Positions 26,064-35,165 of a stretch of DNA of 64,000 nucleotides are shown here, one piece after another (the first letter of the stretch is position 1; every line of letters begins with the position of its first letter). Location of the stretch: the NCBI RefSeq assembly GCF_020783655.1, contig NZ_JAJGQH010000004.1:186001-250000 (forward strand), given 5' to 3'. The DNA is from Xanthomonas melonis (GTDB lineage Bacteria; Pseudomonadota; Gammaproteobacteria; Xanthomonadales; Xanthomonadaceae). The notes under the pieces were generated by a model, which saw nothing but the letters and a program-made list of their open reading frames with translations, did no database searches and was not told the DNA's origin. Both the position numbers and the translations under genes were made by a program.

Positions 26064-27875
26064 TCACTCGATCGGCTGATCCAGCATCAACTCGCGCGCG
26101 AAGCGCACCGGCGGGGCGCCGTAGGACAGCACCTTGTCGTGGTAGGCCTTCAGCTCGAACGTGTCGCCGAGCTTCTCCTGCACCGCCTTGCGCGTATCCA
26201 GATGTTCCTGCACGCCGACGAAGTAGGTCGGCAACTGCGCTGACGACAACTGCGCACGCACCCACTTGCCCGCCGCTTCGCTCTCCTGCTGGAAGGTGTC
26301 GTGGGTCATCAGGTGCATCGCCTTGTCGCGATCCCAGCCGTCCACATGCACGCCCTGGTCGAGGATGGCGTTGGCAATCGTGCGCAGATAGAACTTCAGC
26401 TGCACCAGATGGAACAACGGGTCGTTATCCAGATAACCCTGTTCCTGCATCATGCGCTCGGTGTACACCGCCCAGCCTTCGGCGAACATGCCCGAGCGCA
26501 GCACGGCACGCAACGTGGACGGGAACTTCGCCGAGTGCCAGCCTTCCAGGTAGTGGCCCGGGGTGCCTTCGTGGATGCTGAGCAGGTGGATCATGCGGGT
26601 GTTGTATTCGCGCAGGAACGAGTCGACCTGCTTGTCGTTCCAGTCGTCGGGAATCGGCGATACCGCGTAGAAGGTCTTGAGATTCTTGTCGAGCGGGCCG
26701 GGCGAATCGCAGTACGCGACCGCCACGCCACGCTGGAATTCGGGCATCAGGATGATGTCCACCGGCGCATCGGGCAGCGTCATCAAATCCTTCTGGCGTA
26801 CGAACTCGGTGGATTGCGCCAGCGCCGCCTTGGCCTGCTCCACCACCTTGTCGCGTGCAGGCTTGTCGGCATAAGCCAGTTCCAATGCAGCCTCGATCGC
26901 AGCCTGTTGCTGGTCGTCGGTCGGAGACTCCGGCAGCTTCGGGGCTCCGGGCTTGTCCTTGAGCACGCTGCGCGCAATACCGTACATTTCGCTGCGCACG
27001 CGCTTGAGCTCGGATTCGGCGCGCTGCTTGATGTCGGCACGCGACAGCGACGACAGCAGCGCGAATTTCAGCTTCTGGTCGTATTTTTCCGCACCGACGC
27101 GGAAGTCGCCCTTGGCATTGGGCACCAGCACGGTGTCCAGCCAGGTCTGCTGCTCGGCGACCGCCTTCTTCAGGTTGTCGATGGCTGCCTGCGCGCGCGC
27201 CGCCTCGATCGGGCCCAGCTGGCTGATGTTGGGCGCGATGAAGGTGTCGACGATGCTGAGGATGCCCTTGTTCTGCTTGGCCACCGTCTCTGCATGGATC
27301 TTCGGCACGCGTGCCGGGTCCAGGTTGGCACGCGCCTGCGCAAAGATGCCGGGAATCTTTTCCATGCGCTGGGTAGCCGCGCTCAGGCGCTCGGGCAGCG
27401 GTGCGAATTCGCGCGCCATCAGGCCGTACAGGGCGCTGCCGGCCAGGCTGTTATAGACCTGCGGGTCCCAGGCCCAGCTCTGTAGCACTTCGGTATTCCA
27501 GATCTCCGATTGCAGCTGATTGCGCAGGATGGCGGCGTCCACCTGGTTCTCGCGAGAGAGCTTGGCCACATCGACCGCGTCCAGTTCGGCCAGCAAGGTC
27601 TTGTTGGCTTCCAGGCTGCGCTGGCGGCCGCCGTCGCTGAGGTCGTCGATCTGCGCATCGAAGCGGTGGTCGCCAGTCTGCGTGGCAGTGACCGGCGACA
27701 GCTGCATCCAGGTGTCGAGCGCGCGCTTGGACAGCGCGGCAAACCGCGCATCCGGGGTTTGCGCACTCTGCGCGTCGGCAGCGGAACCGGCATCGGCACG
27801 CGGGGATTCGGGCTGCTGCTGGCAGGCACCGAGGCCGGCGAGCAGGGCAAGGACGAGCAGGCGTTGACGCATCAT
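26064..27875 (-). CDS. DUF885 family lipoprotein, putative metallopeptidase
   Basis: The 603-residue protein begins with a lipoprotein signal (LLVLALLAGLGAC). It shows the DUF885 pattern, including the zinc-binding-like HEGTPGHYLEGWH near residue 430, GWAVYTERMMQEQGY and a C-terminal YKVG-type region replaced here by TYFVGVQEHLDTRKAVQEKLG. Family members are periplasmic or secreted putative zinc carboxypeptidases of unknown substrate. The ATG at 27875 (MMRQRLLVL) gives the signal peptide. It converges on the ABC exporter across a REP-like cluster. Confidence 0.88.
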   Translation of the reverse strand: MMRQRLLVLALLAGLGACQQQPESPRADAGSAADAQSAQTPDARFAALSKRALDTWMQLSPVTATQTGDHRFDAQIDDLSDGGRQRSLEANKTLLAELDAVDVAKLSRENQVDAAILRNQLQSEIWNTEVLQSWAWDPQVYNSLAGSALYGLMAREFAPLPERLSAATQRMEKIPGIFAQARANLDPARVPKIHAETVAKQNKGILSIVDTFIAPNISQLGPIEAARAQAAIDNLKKAVAEQQTWLDTVLVPNAKGDFRVGAEKYDQKLKFALLSSLSRADIKQRAESELKRVRSEMYGIARSVLKDKPGAPKLPESPTDDQQQAAIEAALELAYADKPARDKVVEQAKAALAQSTEFVRQKDLMTLPDAPVDIILMPEFQRGVAVAYCDSPGPLDKNLKTFYAVSPIPDDWNDKQVDSFLREYNTRMIHLLSIHEGTPGHYLEGWHSAKFPSTLRAVLRSGMFAEGWAVYTERMMQEQGYLDNDPLFHLVQLKFYLRTIANAILDQGVHVDGWDRDKAMHLMTHDTFQQESEAAGKWVRAQLSSAQLPTYFVGVQEHLDTRKAVQEKLGDTFELKAYHDKVLSYGAPPVRFARELMLDQPIE

Positions 27876-28123
27876 GGATCCTGATGAGGGCAAACCACCA
27901 GGATAGGCATCCGTGCGCCCGTCCGCATCCGCCATTGGTTTAGAGTGGCTGCCGGGCCGCAGGGCGACCTGTCAGGCGAGCGCAACCGTAAGCGCAGGGC
28001 GGGCCAGGGTTTACCCAACCGGCGTCATGCACCGCCGGCGGCGCTCCGGCAGTTGTCCATGGTGTTCCGTTCACGCCTCACGCACTGTCTACAAGCACGC
28101 ACTGTCTCCAAGGAGGACGACCC

Positions 28124-28480
28124 ATGCAGTACGCCGGCAGCTGTCATTGCGGACGCATCGCGTTCGAGCTCGAGACCGATACGCCGATCACCGAAGTCTA
28201 CGACTGCAACTGCTCGCTCTGCCGACGTCGCGGCGGACTGCTCTGGTTCGGTACCCGATCGCAACTGCGGCTGCGGGCGGGCACGCCGGTGATGGGAAGC
28301 TATCGCTTCAATCGGCAGCATATCGCGCATCATTACTGCACGGACTGCGGCATTGCCCCGTTCAGCGAGGGCGCCAATCCCGAGACCGGCCAAGCCAGTG
28401 TCGCCGTCAACGTGCGCTGCATTCCCGATCTGGACCTGGCCGCGTTCAGCGTGCAGAAGGTCGACGGGGCCAGCTTGTGA
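28124..28480 (+). CDS. GFA (glutathione-dependent formaldehyde-activating enzyme)-like zinc protein
   Basis: The 118-residue protein has the GFA/CENP-V zinc pattern: SCHCGRIAFEL, then CNCSLCRRRGG, then YCTDCGIAPFSEG. The family includes enzymes that bind S-hydroxymethylglutathione, but most bacterial members are uncharacterised. AAGGAGG lies 7 nt before the ATG, one of the strongest ribosome-binding sites in the window. The stop overlaps the GTG start of the DUF4349 gene (GTGA), so the two are translationally coupled. Confidence 0.88.
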   Translation: MQYAGSCHCGRIAFELETDTPITEVYDCNCSLCRRRGGLLWFGTRSQLRLRAGTPVMGSYRFNRQHIAHHYCTDCGIAPFSEGANPETGQASVAVNVRCIPDLDLAAFSVQKVDGASL

Positions 28481-29280
28481 AGCCCGGCGTGTCGCGGCAT
28501 GCGGTGGTCTTGCTGATCGGGTGGATGTTGGCGGGGTGCGCGCGGCCGCAGGGCGAGATGGCTGCAGACGGCGCCTCCGCGGCACCGCCGGCGCCGGTTG
28601 CATCCGGTGCGGCACTGGCCTACGAACACGATGTCCGCATCGAACTGCCTGCCGGTCAGATCGGCGAGCGCATTGCGGCGGTGCGCAGCGCCTGCCAGAG
28701 CGCGCAGTACGGCACCTGCGCATTGCTGACGGTGGAGCAGAACGGCGGGCGCGATCCGGGCGGCAGCGTCAGCGTGCGGCTGGTGCCCGAGGGCGTCGAG
28801 CCGATGGTGCAACTGGCCGGCCAGGACGGCGATGTGGCCGCACGCAGCACACGTGCCGAAGATCTGGCCCAGCAGATCGCCGATACCGGGCTGGCGCAGG
28901 CGCGATTGCAGAAAGAACACGCACGGCTGCTGGAACTGCAGCAACGCCGCGATCTGGCCGTCGCCGACCTGTTGGCAGTATCCAAGCGGCTGGCCGAAAT
29001 CGAAGCCGAGGCGCAGCAGACCCAGCAGGAGGCGGCGCAGCAGCAACGTCGCGTGCGCACCCAGCTGTTGACGCTGCGTTTCAGCAGTACCGGCGGCGAA
29101 CAGGGCAGGGGCGACATCGCCGCGGCGGCTGCCGAATTCGGACAGGTGTTCGCAGCCAGCGTCGCCTTCGTGATTCGCGCGGTGGCGGCGCTGCTGCCGG
29201 TTGGCGTGGTCGCTGCAGCGATCGGCTGGCTGGCGCTGCTGGCCTGGCGCTGGCGTCAACGGCGTCGCAGGATGCCCTGA
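28477..29280 (+). CDS. DUF4349 domain lipoprotein
   Basis: The 267-residue product starts at a GTG overlapping the GFA stop by 4 bp. It has a lipoprotein signal (LLIGWMLAGC) and a DUF4349-type region: AYEHDVRIELPAGQIGERIAAVRSACQ, MVQLAGQDGDVAARSTRAEDLAQQIADT. A long coiled coil follows (about 125-190, rich in LAEIEAEAQQTQQEA), with one membrane helix near the C-terminus (about 228-258) and a basic RWRQRRRRMP tail. Function is unknown; it is probably an envelope-spanning scaffold. An alternative GTG start is at 28489. Confidence 0.8.
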   Translation: MKPGVSRHAVVLLIGWMLAGCARPQGEMAADGASAAPPAPVASGAALAYEHDVRIELPAGQIGERIAAVRSACQSAQYGTCALLTVEQNGGRDPGGSVSVRLVPEGVEPMVQLAGQDGDVAARSTRAEDLAQQIADTGLAQARLQKEHARLLELQQRRDLAVADLLAVSKRLAEIEAEAQQTQQEAAQQQRRVRTQLLTLRFSSTGGEQGRGDIAAAAAEFGQVFAASVAFVIRAVAALLPVGVVAAAIGWLALLAWRWRQRRRRMP

Positions 29281-29458
29281 ATCAGCTGCGGAGGTGGCGC
29301 GTGCAGGCGGTGTCGTGCAGGCCTGTCGCGATGAAACAATGCTCCGGAGTCATGCGCCGTCCGCATCTTGCAGGCGGCGCATGGCAAGCGCGATCAGAGG
29401 TTGCAGCCCGAGGCACCGCACCCACGCGCGCATGCGGCAGACAGTGTTGAACCGATGC

Positions 29459-29752
29459 TCAGCCTTCGTCGTATTCGTATTCGACAAAGACATCCAACTG
29501 CAATGCCAGCTCCTGCACTGCGTCGCGTACCTTCTGTGCGGTGGCCTCGTTGCCGGCATCCACTTCGAATTCGTGGCTGCCCGGGCCCTCGTCATCGGAC
29601 AGGCCGGCCGAGCTGGAATCCTCATCGTCCAGATGTGGCATCAGATCGTCGACTTCTTCCACGTGCTCGATACCTTCGATGCTCTGCAGCAGGTTGGCGA
29701 TGGCGCGGGCGTCGTCGTCGGTGCCGGTGATACGCAGGCGAAGAGTGGGCAT
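29459..29752 (-). CDS. Conserved small acidic protein, function unknown
   Basis: The 97-residue protein begins with a beta-alpha-beta pattern (TLRLRITGTDDDARAIANLL, then GIEHVEEVDDLMPHL) like a ferredoxin-type ACT fold. A very acidic linker follows (DDEDSSSAGLSDDEGPG). A second alpha-beta unit (EATAQKVRDAVQELALQLDVFVEYEYDEG) completes it. I do not recognise a named family. It is read away from the DUF2867 operon's end, with 77 bp between its start and that operon's last stop. Confidence 0.7.
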   Translation of the reverse strand: MPTLRLRITGTDDDARAIANLLQSIEGIEHVEEVDDLMPHLDDEDSSSAGLSDDEGPGSHEFEVDAGNEATAQKVRDAVQELALQLDVFVEYEYDEG

Positions 29753-29829
29753 GGACGTGTCCTGGGGTTGGGGATCCCAAGCCTAGGCAGCGCGAAGACA
29801 AAACGAGGTGATGGCGCCGGTGCATCGGT

Positions 29830-31248
29830 TCACAGCGAATGCGCCAGCCCGGCGGTGTTTCCTGCCTGCTCGGCATGCAGCAGGCGCGACACCGCGGCGC
29901 GCAGCATGCTTGGCACGATGTAGTGGTGATGCACGTGGTGGATGCAGGCCATGTACACGCGGCCCAGCCAGTTACGGCAGCTGACTTGCGTGGCCATGGT
30001 CAGCACGATGCGGTGGTCGCCGATGCGGCGCAGTGCGATCGAGGAACGAAAACGCAGATGTCTGTCATCGGCGCCGAGGACGATCTGGACCTGCTGCCCA
30101 TCGGCATCGCTGCGTTGCGCCAGCACCGGGAAACGCCCGGCATACAGCTGCGTTGCGGAAGGATCGAGCAGGGACGAGACCGGGCAGCCCAGGGGCGAGG
30201 TGCGCAAGCCCAGCGGTTTGACCATCAGATTGCGCAGCCGCATCAAGCCGCTCACCCCGCCCGGCGGCTGATCCACGAAGGCCTGCAGCAGATCGCAGAG
30301 CACGCCCTGCAGGCGATCAGTGCGCAATTGGCGCGTGTCCAGTTCCAGCTGGTGGCTGTCTTCGAAATGCACCGCTTCGCCCAGTTGGCCGCGCAGCAAC
30401 GCGTCGGCCGGCAGGCTGCGCAGCGGACGGATCTGCGGCACGCCCAGGCGGGTGGCCACGAAACCGGGCTGACGCACGCGCGGCAGCGCTTGCCGCAGCC
30501 GGCCGCTCCAGCGCCGCACGCGGCTGCAGGCGCGCTGCTTCCAGCTCTCCGGCCTGACATGCAGCGACAGCGAGACGGTGGGCACGTCGGTGGCGGCCGG
30601 TGGCATTGCCTGCAGCAAGGCGGTGACCGATGCCGGCAGCAGCTCGGTCAGGCTGGCGATGGTGGCCTGGCCCTGATGGACCAGCGCCTGCTGCGCCTCG
30701 TTCAGCGCGCCGCCGGCTTCGTCCGGATGGCAGGACAATGCAAAGAAGGCCGAATGCGCAGCGTCACCCTGCGCCGGTGCGAACTGGTGCCAGGTGCCGC
30801 CGCCGAAGCGAACGGTGAACAGGCTGTCGCCGGGCAGGTTGACGTAGTGCAGCGCGCAGACGAACGCCTGCGGGTCGGCTTCGATCTGCTGCAGCGAGGC
30901 GGTGGAAAAACGCAGTTGCGCGCCGCCGCTTCCGGTGATGGCCGTGAACACGCGATTGCCGGCGTGGCAATGGAATGGGTGGCCTTGCGGGCCTACCGAG
31001 AACGAGAACAACGAGGTGGGATCGCCATGGCGCAGATCCGGTGCCGACAACTGCGCGGACGGTTCGTCCAGCGCATCGTGATGCGCCGGATGCTGGCGCT
31101 GCCGTTCCACCGTCTGCGCGATCAGGCTGTCGCCGGCGCCGGGGTCGAGCTGGGCGATCAGCATCACTTCCACTGGCCGGCCGCCGCTGTACGAGGGCAG
31201 CGCAACGCGCGGGAAACTGTGGTCGGAAACAATCCGTTGGTAGTCCAT
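29830..31248 (-). CDS. Cupin-like plus DUF2867 protein
   Basis: The 472-residue protein joins two regions. Residues 1-175 look cupin-like, with a metal-binding-type GHPFHCHAGNRVFTAI and GGGTWHQFAP. The C-terminal 170 residues match DUF2867: LRNLMVKPLGLRTSP, then FRSSIALRRIGDHRIVLTMATQV and LGRVYMACIHHVHHHYIVPSMLRAAV. An AAGGAG ribosome-binding site precedes the ATG at 31248. The ArsR gene ends 29 bp upstream, so the two form an operon under the operator at 31601. Its activity is unknown. Confidence 0.75.
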   Translation of the reverse strand: MDYQRIVSDHSFPRVALPSYSGGRPVEVMLIAQLDPGAGDSLIAQTVERQRQHPAHHDALDEPSAQLSAPDLRHGDPTSLFSFSVGPQGHPFHCHAGNRVFTAITGSGGAQLRFSTASLQQIEADPQAFVCALHYVNLPGDSLFTVRFGGGTWHQFAPAQGDAAHSAFFALSCHPDEAGGALNEAQQALVHQGQATIASLTELLPASVTALLQAMPPAATDVPTVSLSLHVRPESWKQRACSRVRRWSGRLRQALPRVRQPGFVATRLGVPQIRPLRSLPADALLRGQLGEAVHFEDSHQLELDTRQLRTDRLQGVLCDLLQAFVDQPPGGVSGLMRLRNLMVKPLGLRTSPLGCPVSSLLDPSATQLYAGRFPVLAQRSDADGQQVQIVLGADDRHLRFRSSIALRRIGDHRIVLTMATQVSCRNWLGRVYMACIHHVHHHYIVPSMLRAAVSRLLHAEQAGNTAGLAHSL

Positions 31249-31277
31249 GGCAACTCCTTGCGTTGGAAGGCGGACAG

Positions 31278-31592
31278 TCAGCTGGATTTCTTGGCCAATC
31301 GACGCGACTCGCGCTGCAGTGGGCCGGCGACCGGGCAAACCTCGAAGGCGAACCCGCTCAGCGTATTGACCAAGTTGTCCGGGGTCAGCCGATAGACCAC
31401 GAACTGCCCGCGCCGCTCGCTGCTGACCAGGCCGGCGGCCGACAGCACCGACAGGTGGCGCGAGATGGCGGGCGCGCTCATCGCGAAACGTTCGCCGATC
31501 TGGCCGGCGGTCAGCTCCTGCGCCGACAGATAGGCCAGGATCTCCCGGCGCGGGCGCGAGGCGAGGGCTTCGAAGATGCGGTCGGCGGACAT
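31278..31592 (-). CDS. ArsR-family winged-helix repressor
   Basis: The 104-residue protein has the ArsR/SdpR pattern: SRPRREILAYLSAQELTAGQIGERFAMSAPAISRHLSVLSAAGLVSSERRGQFVVYRLT. It has no metal-binding CxC in the recognition helix, so it belongs to the SdpR-like autoregulatory type rather than a classic arsenic sensor. It heads a two-gene operon with the DUF2867 protein. A perfect palindromic operator candidate starts 9 bp upstream of its ATG. No Shine-Dalgarno sequence is visible. Confidence 0.92.
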   Translation of the reverse strand: MSADRIFEALASRPRREILAYLSAQELTAGQIGERFAMSAPAISRHLSVLSAAGLVSSERRGQFVVYRLTPDNLVNTLSGFAFEVCPVAGPLQRESRRLAKKSS

Positions 31593-31600
31593 GATTTGGC

Positions 31601-31624
31601 TTAGCTAATTAACGAATTAGCTAA
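31601..31624. promoter_or_regulatory. Palindromic operator of the ArsR-DUF2867 operon
   Basis: TTAGCTAATT and AATTAGCTAA are perfect 10-bp inverted arms around AACG. Each arm also contains the small palindrome TTAGCTAA. It lies 9-32 bp upstream of the arsR start, where a dimeric ArsR protein would block transcription. The AT-rich sequence stands out strongly in this GC-rich genome. Confidence 0.8.
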
Positions 31625-31900
31625 TTAATGATAAAGTGAGCGCCATTGTCAAGCGATAGGGCGTTTGCCGGGCTGGAGCGCAGCGCCCGGGACGCGCAGG
31701 CGCTGCGCACATCCGCGGCCCGGCACTTCGTAGCCCTGGAGTCGAACGACCGGTGGCGACGTTGCATGGGCCGGCGGCGCGGCCATCGCGATGGGATCCG
31801 GTCGTGCTCCCGCTGCGCTTCCTGTCGCCCGGACGGCAGGAGCATGGCAGGACGTAGGCGACGCCACGGCAGATGGCAGCGGACGTCGCATGCGCGGGTT
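31625..31900. other. Non-coding spacer between the arsR operator and the LysR gene end
   Basis: Apart from an AT-rich edge next to the operator (to about 31640) it is GC-rich, with no gene, terminator or repeat I can support. Confidence 0.45.
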
Positions 31901-32893
31901 TCACCGCGTCGCCGGTTTCTCGCGCGGCGGCCGCTTTGGCTGCAGCGTGCCGGGCATTGGATGTGCCGGCAGGGTCAGCAGCTCGGCCGGCAGCGCCGGC
32001 ATCGGTGTGCGCTCGTCCAGCGCTTCGCGCTTGAGCCAGTCGATGAAGGCGGCGGCGGCGGGACTGGGCTCGCGATGGCTGGGGTGCACGATGTAGTAGG
32101 CGTAGCGGGCCCTGAGAGTGGGGCCGGGCAGGCGCACCAGCTCATAGCGCTGCAGGTAGGGCTGGGCGATGTGCTTGCGCGCCAGCACGGCGCCCAGCCC
32201 GTAGACAGCGGCGCGCATGGCATCGGTGCTGTCGTTAAAGGTGTGCATCGGTGGCAGCATCGTGGCGCGCACCTGGGCGGCGCGGAACCAGTCTCGCCAG
32301 CCCTGCGGGGACATGTCGGCCAGCAGCGGCAGTTGCGCAATCTGCGCAGGCGTGCGCAGCGCAGCCACTTCCGGCAACGACGGCGATGCCACCGGGAACA
32401 GTTCGTCGTCCATCAGGTGATGCGAGGTAAGCCCCGGCCATGCGCCCTGTCCGTAGCGGATGCCCAGCTCCGGGCCGCCCTCCTCGAAACGCGAGAACGC
32501 CGAGTCGGTTTGCAGGTCCAGGCGGATATGCGGATACGTCTGGCAGAAGCGCGGCAAGCGCGGCAGCAGCCAGCAGTAGGACAGCGAGCGCAGGGTGGTC
32601 ACGCGCAACGGAATGGCGTCTTCGCGCGGATGCAGGTTGCCTGCCACTGCGGCGATCTCGGCCAGCGCGGTGGTGGCGGCATCGGCCAGCTGGCGCCCTT
32701 CGGCAGTGAGCTTGACCCCGCGCGGCAACCGCTGGAACAGGGTCGTCCCCAGCAGCGCCTCGAGCTTGCGCACGTGGTGGCTCACTGCGCTGGCGGTCAG
32801 ATGCAGTTCCTCGGCCGCGTGCGCGAAATTCTGGTGGCGGGCGGCAGCGACGAACACGCCCAGCGCGGGCAACAGGGTCGGGCGGAAGTTCAT
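31901..32893 (-). CDS. LysR-type transcriptional regulator (GcvA-like)
   Basis: The 330-residue regulator has an N-terminal winged helix (LPALGVFVAAARHQNFAHAAEELHLTASAVSHHVRKLE) and a LysR effector-binding domain with GcvA-type features (RVTTLRSLSYCWLLPRLPRF, then LGIRYGQGAWPGL). It is divergent from an EamA transporter with 170 bp between starts, a typical arrangement in which the regulator controls its neighbour. The effector is unknown. The last 35 residues are a Pro/Arg-rich extension. The ATG at 32893 starts the conserved MNFRPTLLPAL. Confidence 0.93.
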   Translation of the reverse strand: MNFRPTLLPALGVFVAAARHQNFAHAAEELHLTASAVSHHVRKLEALLGTTLFQRLPRGVKLTAEGRQLADAATTALAEIAAVAGNLHPREDAIPLRVTTLRSLSYCWLLPRLPRFCQTYPHIRLDLQTDSAFSRFEEGGPELGIRYGQGAWPGLTSHHLMDDELFPVASPSLPEVAALRTPAQIAQLPLLADMSPQGWRDWFRAAQVRATMLPPMHTFNDSTDAMRAAVYGLGAVLARKHIAQPYLQRYELVRLPGPTLRARYAYYIVHPSHREPSPAAAAFIDWLKREALDERTPMPALPAELLTLPAHPMPGTLQPKRPPREKPATR

Positions 32894-33063
32894 CGAGGCA
32901 TGAGTCAGATTTGTGGCTGACCGCGATACTACGCGCTTGTCGTGGCTTGAGCGGCGGCGGATGCTGCGGTCTCCCATCGCAATGATCGTGCCATGTCCAG
33001 CCTTCCATCCAGCGCCGTTTCCTCTGTTTCAGGTGCATCGAGGCCGGCGGAGGGGGCATGCCC

Positions 33064-33951
33064 ATGAGCGCGCAACCGTCGCTGCAGCAGGCCGTGACCA
33101 CGCGCGACTGGCGCACCCCGCTCGAGCTGGGTTTCCTTGGCGTGGTCTGGGGCTGCTCGTTCCTGTTCATGCGCGTGGCGGCGCCTGTCTTCGGCACGGC
33201 GGCGTTGGTGGAGATCCGCCTTGCGCTGGGTGCGTTGGTGTTGCTGCCGTTCCTGTGGCTGGCACGCGCGCGTTTTCCGCTGCATCGCTGGCCGATGCTG
33301 GCGGCGATCGGCGTGCTGAACTCTGCGTTGCCCTTTCTGCTGTTCGCCTGGGGTGCCCAGCACGCACCGGCCGCCGTCGGGGCGATCTGCAATGCGATGA
33401 CGGTGCTGTTCACTGCACTGGTCGCCTTCCTGTTCTTCGGCGAGAAGATCGGCACGCGCCGCGCGCTGGCCTTGCTGGTCGGATTCATTGGCGTGCTGGT
33501 GCTGGCGACCGGCAAGTCGGCAGGATTGAGCGTGGGCCCGGCCGCATTGGCCGGCGCCACCGCCTCGCTGCTGTACGGCATCGGCTACAACCTGGTGAAG
33601 CGCCACATGGGCGACCTGCCACCGGCGGCATCGGCAGCGTCCACGCTGGGCTGCAGCGCCGTGCTGCTCGCTCCTCTGGCCTGGTGGCAATGGCCCACCA
33701 CACCGGTGCCTGCGGCGGCCTGGGCCTGCGCAACGGCCCTGGGCGTGGTCTGCACCGGGTTGGCGTTCCTGATGTATTACCGCCTGATCCAGCGCATCGG
33801 CCCGGCGCGTGCATCCACCGTGACCTACCTCGTGCCTGTGTTCGGTGCGTTACTGGCCTGGTCGCTGCTGGGCGAGCCGCTGACCTGGACCATGCTGCTG
33901 GCCGGCGTCCTCATCCTCGGTAGCGTGGCCTTCAGCCAGCGCGCGCGCTGA
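33064..33951 (+). CDS. EamA/DMT-family transporter
   Basis: The 295-residue protein has ten predicted helices and two EamA repeats (LGFLGVVWGCSFLFMRVAAP; ASTVTYLVPVFGALLAWSLLGE). The ATG at 33064 is preferred to that at 33058 because GGAGGGGG lies 7 nt before it but only 1 nt before the other. It is divergent from a LysR regulator, which probably controls it. The substrate, perhaps an amino acid or metabolite for export, is not evident. Confidence 0.9.
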   Translation: MSAQPSLQQAVTTRDWRTPLELGFLGVVWGCSFLFMRVAAPVFGTAALVEIRLALGALVLLPFLWLARARFPLHRWPMLAAIGVLNSALPFLLFAWGAQHAPAAVGAICNAMTVLFTALVAFLFFGEKIGTRRALALLVGFIGVLVLATGKSAGLSVGPAALAGATASLLYGIGYNLVKRHMGDLPPAASAASTLGCSAVLLAPLAWWQWPTTPVPAAAWACATALGVVCTGLAFLMYYRLIQRIGPARASTVTYLVPVFGALLAWSLLGEPLTWTMLLAGVLILGSVAFSQRAR

Positions 33952-33971
33952 GCAAGCGCGCCCGCTTTATA

Positions 33972-33999
33972 AATCCCGAATCCCGAATCCCGAATCCCG
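33972..33999. repeat. Heptamer array, four perfect AATCCCG copies
   Basis: Four tandem AATCCCG units (GGGATTC on the other strand) fill most of the 50-bp spacer between the convergent EamA and cyclophilin genes, ending 2 bp before the cyclophilin stop. The same heptamer family recurs at nadD, yhdP and darP, there as paired inverted arms. Confidence 0.85.
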
Positions 34000-34001
34000 A
34001 A

Positions 34002-34904
34002 CTAGCCACCCGGCGGTGCCCGCACCGGCAACGGCACATTGCACAGGTCGATATGCCCGGCCGGGCGCTTGTAGAAATCGTCCTTGCGATTGCGACGGGC
34101 CTCGACCACCTCGCGGAAGGTCTGGCTGTCGGTGCGCAGTAGCTGCAGCGGCGTACGCTCGGGTTCCGGCACTTCGCTGGCCAGGCGGATCGCACGGATC
34201 GGCGAGCGTTGCGCTGCTTCCTTGTAGAAGCCCATCGGGTCAGGTCCGCGTGGGATCACGCTGAGCAATTCCATGCCCTTGACCACGCGGCCGACCACAG
34301 TGATGTTGCGGTCCAGCTGACGCGGCGATTGCCCGGTGACGACGTACAGCTCGGCGCCGATGCTGCTGTCTTCGTCGTTGTTGCGGCCCGCGCCCAGGGT
34401 GCCGTAGCAATGCGCCAGCCAGGTCTTGCCGCTGGCCGGGTCGCGGCCGACCGGAAAACCGTCGACGAAGCCGACCTGCGGTGCCCATCCATCGCTGTCG
34501 GGCAGACGCTGGAACTGCAGGCCTTGCGATGCGCGTTCGAATTCGGCAGGCAGATGCGTCTTGGCCGATCCCAAGGACTTGGCCTTGCCAGGAGTTTCAC
34601 CCTCCGGGTCGCCGAACTGCACGACAAAATTGTCCTGCGAGCGGTAGATGCTCAACCCGTCCCAGAAGCGCTCGTGCGCCAGGACGCGGATATTGGCGAC
34701 ATGTGCGGGAGCGAACTCCGGCGCCAGTTCGATGATCGCTCGACCGGTGTCCAGCTCTAGATACAGGGTGCGCGCAGGGTCCAGCACGCGCCACGCAGAC
34801 GCCGGCGAGGCATCGAGTATCTGTTGCGGACTCCGATACGCGGCGCTGGCGGTCAACGGCGGCAGGGCGAACAGGCAGGCAAGAGCGAGAGAACGTAGAC
34901 GCAT
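34002..34904 (-). CDS. Exported cyclophilin-type peptidyl-prolyl cis-trans isomerase
   Basis: The 300-residue protein has a signal peptide ([11 protein letters not shown]) and a cyclophilin domain: [29 protein letters not shown], then [11 protein letters not shown] and [17 protein letters not shown]. It probably catalyses proline isomerisation during periplasmic protein folding. The C-terminal 70 residues extend beyond the usual domain, and the catalytic Arg/Phe pair of classical cyclophilins is altered ([13 protein letters not shown]), so activity may be low. Confidence 0.88.
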   Translation of the reverse strand: MRLRSLALACLFALPPLTASAAYRSPQQILDASPASAWRVLDPARTLYLELDTGRAIIELAPEFAPAHVANIRVLAHERFWDGLSIYRSQDNFVVQFGDPEGETPGKAKSLGSAKTHLPAEFERASQGLQFQRLPDSDGWAPQVGFVDGFPVGRDPASGKTWLAHCYGTLGAGRNNDEDSSIGAELYVVTGQSPRQLDRNITVVGRVVKGMELLSVIPRGPDPMGFYKEAAQRSPIRAIRLASEVPEPERTPLQLLRTDSQTFREVVEARRNRKDDFYKRPAGHIDLCNVPLPVRAPPGG

Positions 34905-34957
34905 GAAGACGGCCGGCGGCAGGGATGGCCGATTCTTGCCGACTCATCGCCACAACG

Positions 34958-34997
34958 CAAAATCCGGACGCCGACAGTGTGCAGCCGGCGTCCGGAT
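34958..34997 (-). terminator. Strong intrinsic terminator
   Basis: On the minus strand, perfect 12-bp arms ATCCGGACGCCG and CGGCGTCCGGAT surround a 12-nt loop and are followed by TTTTGCG. It lies 168 bp past the DUF378 stop. It could end that transcript with a long 3' region or terminate a small RNA from the otherwise empty 35000-35165. Confidence 0.75.
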
Positions 34998-35165
34998 CGT
35001 CCTGTTGGCGCTTGGATAACGTGGTTGCAGTGCGAGCATTACGCTCGACATTGCATCTTTGCCGAGAGCTGCCGCCGGTCGGGTGGTCTTGCCTGTCCTT
35101 CCGCGATTGCCTCAGCGTGTCGATGCGTTCGCGCCTGCATCGTGCGCAATACCCGGGCAATGCGC

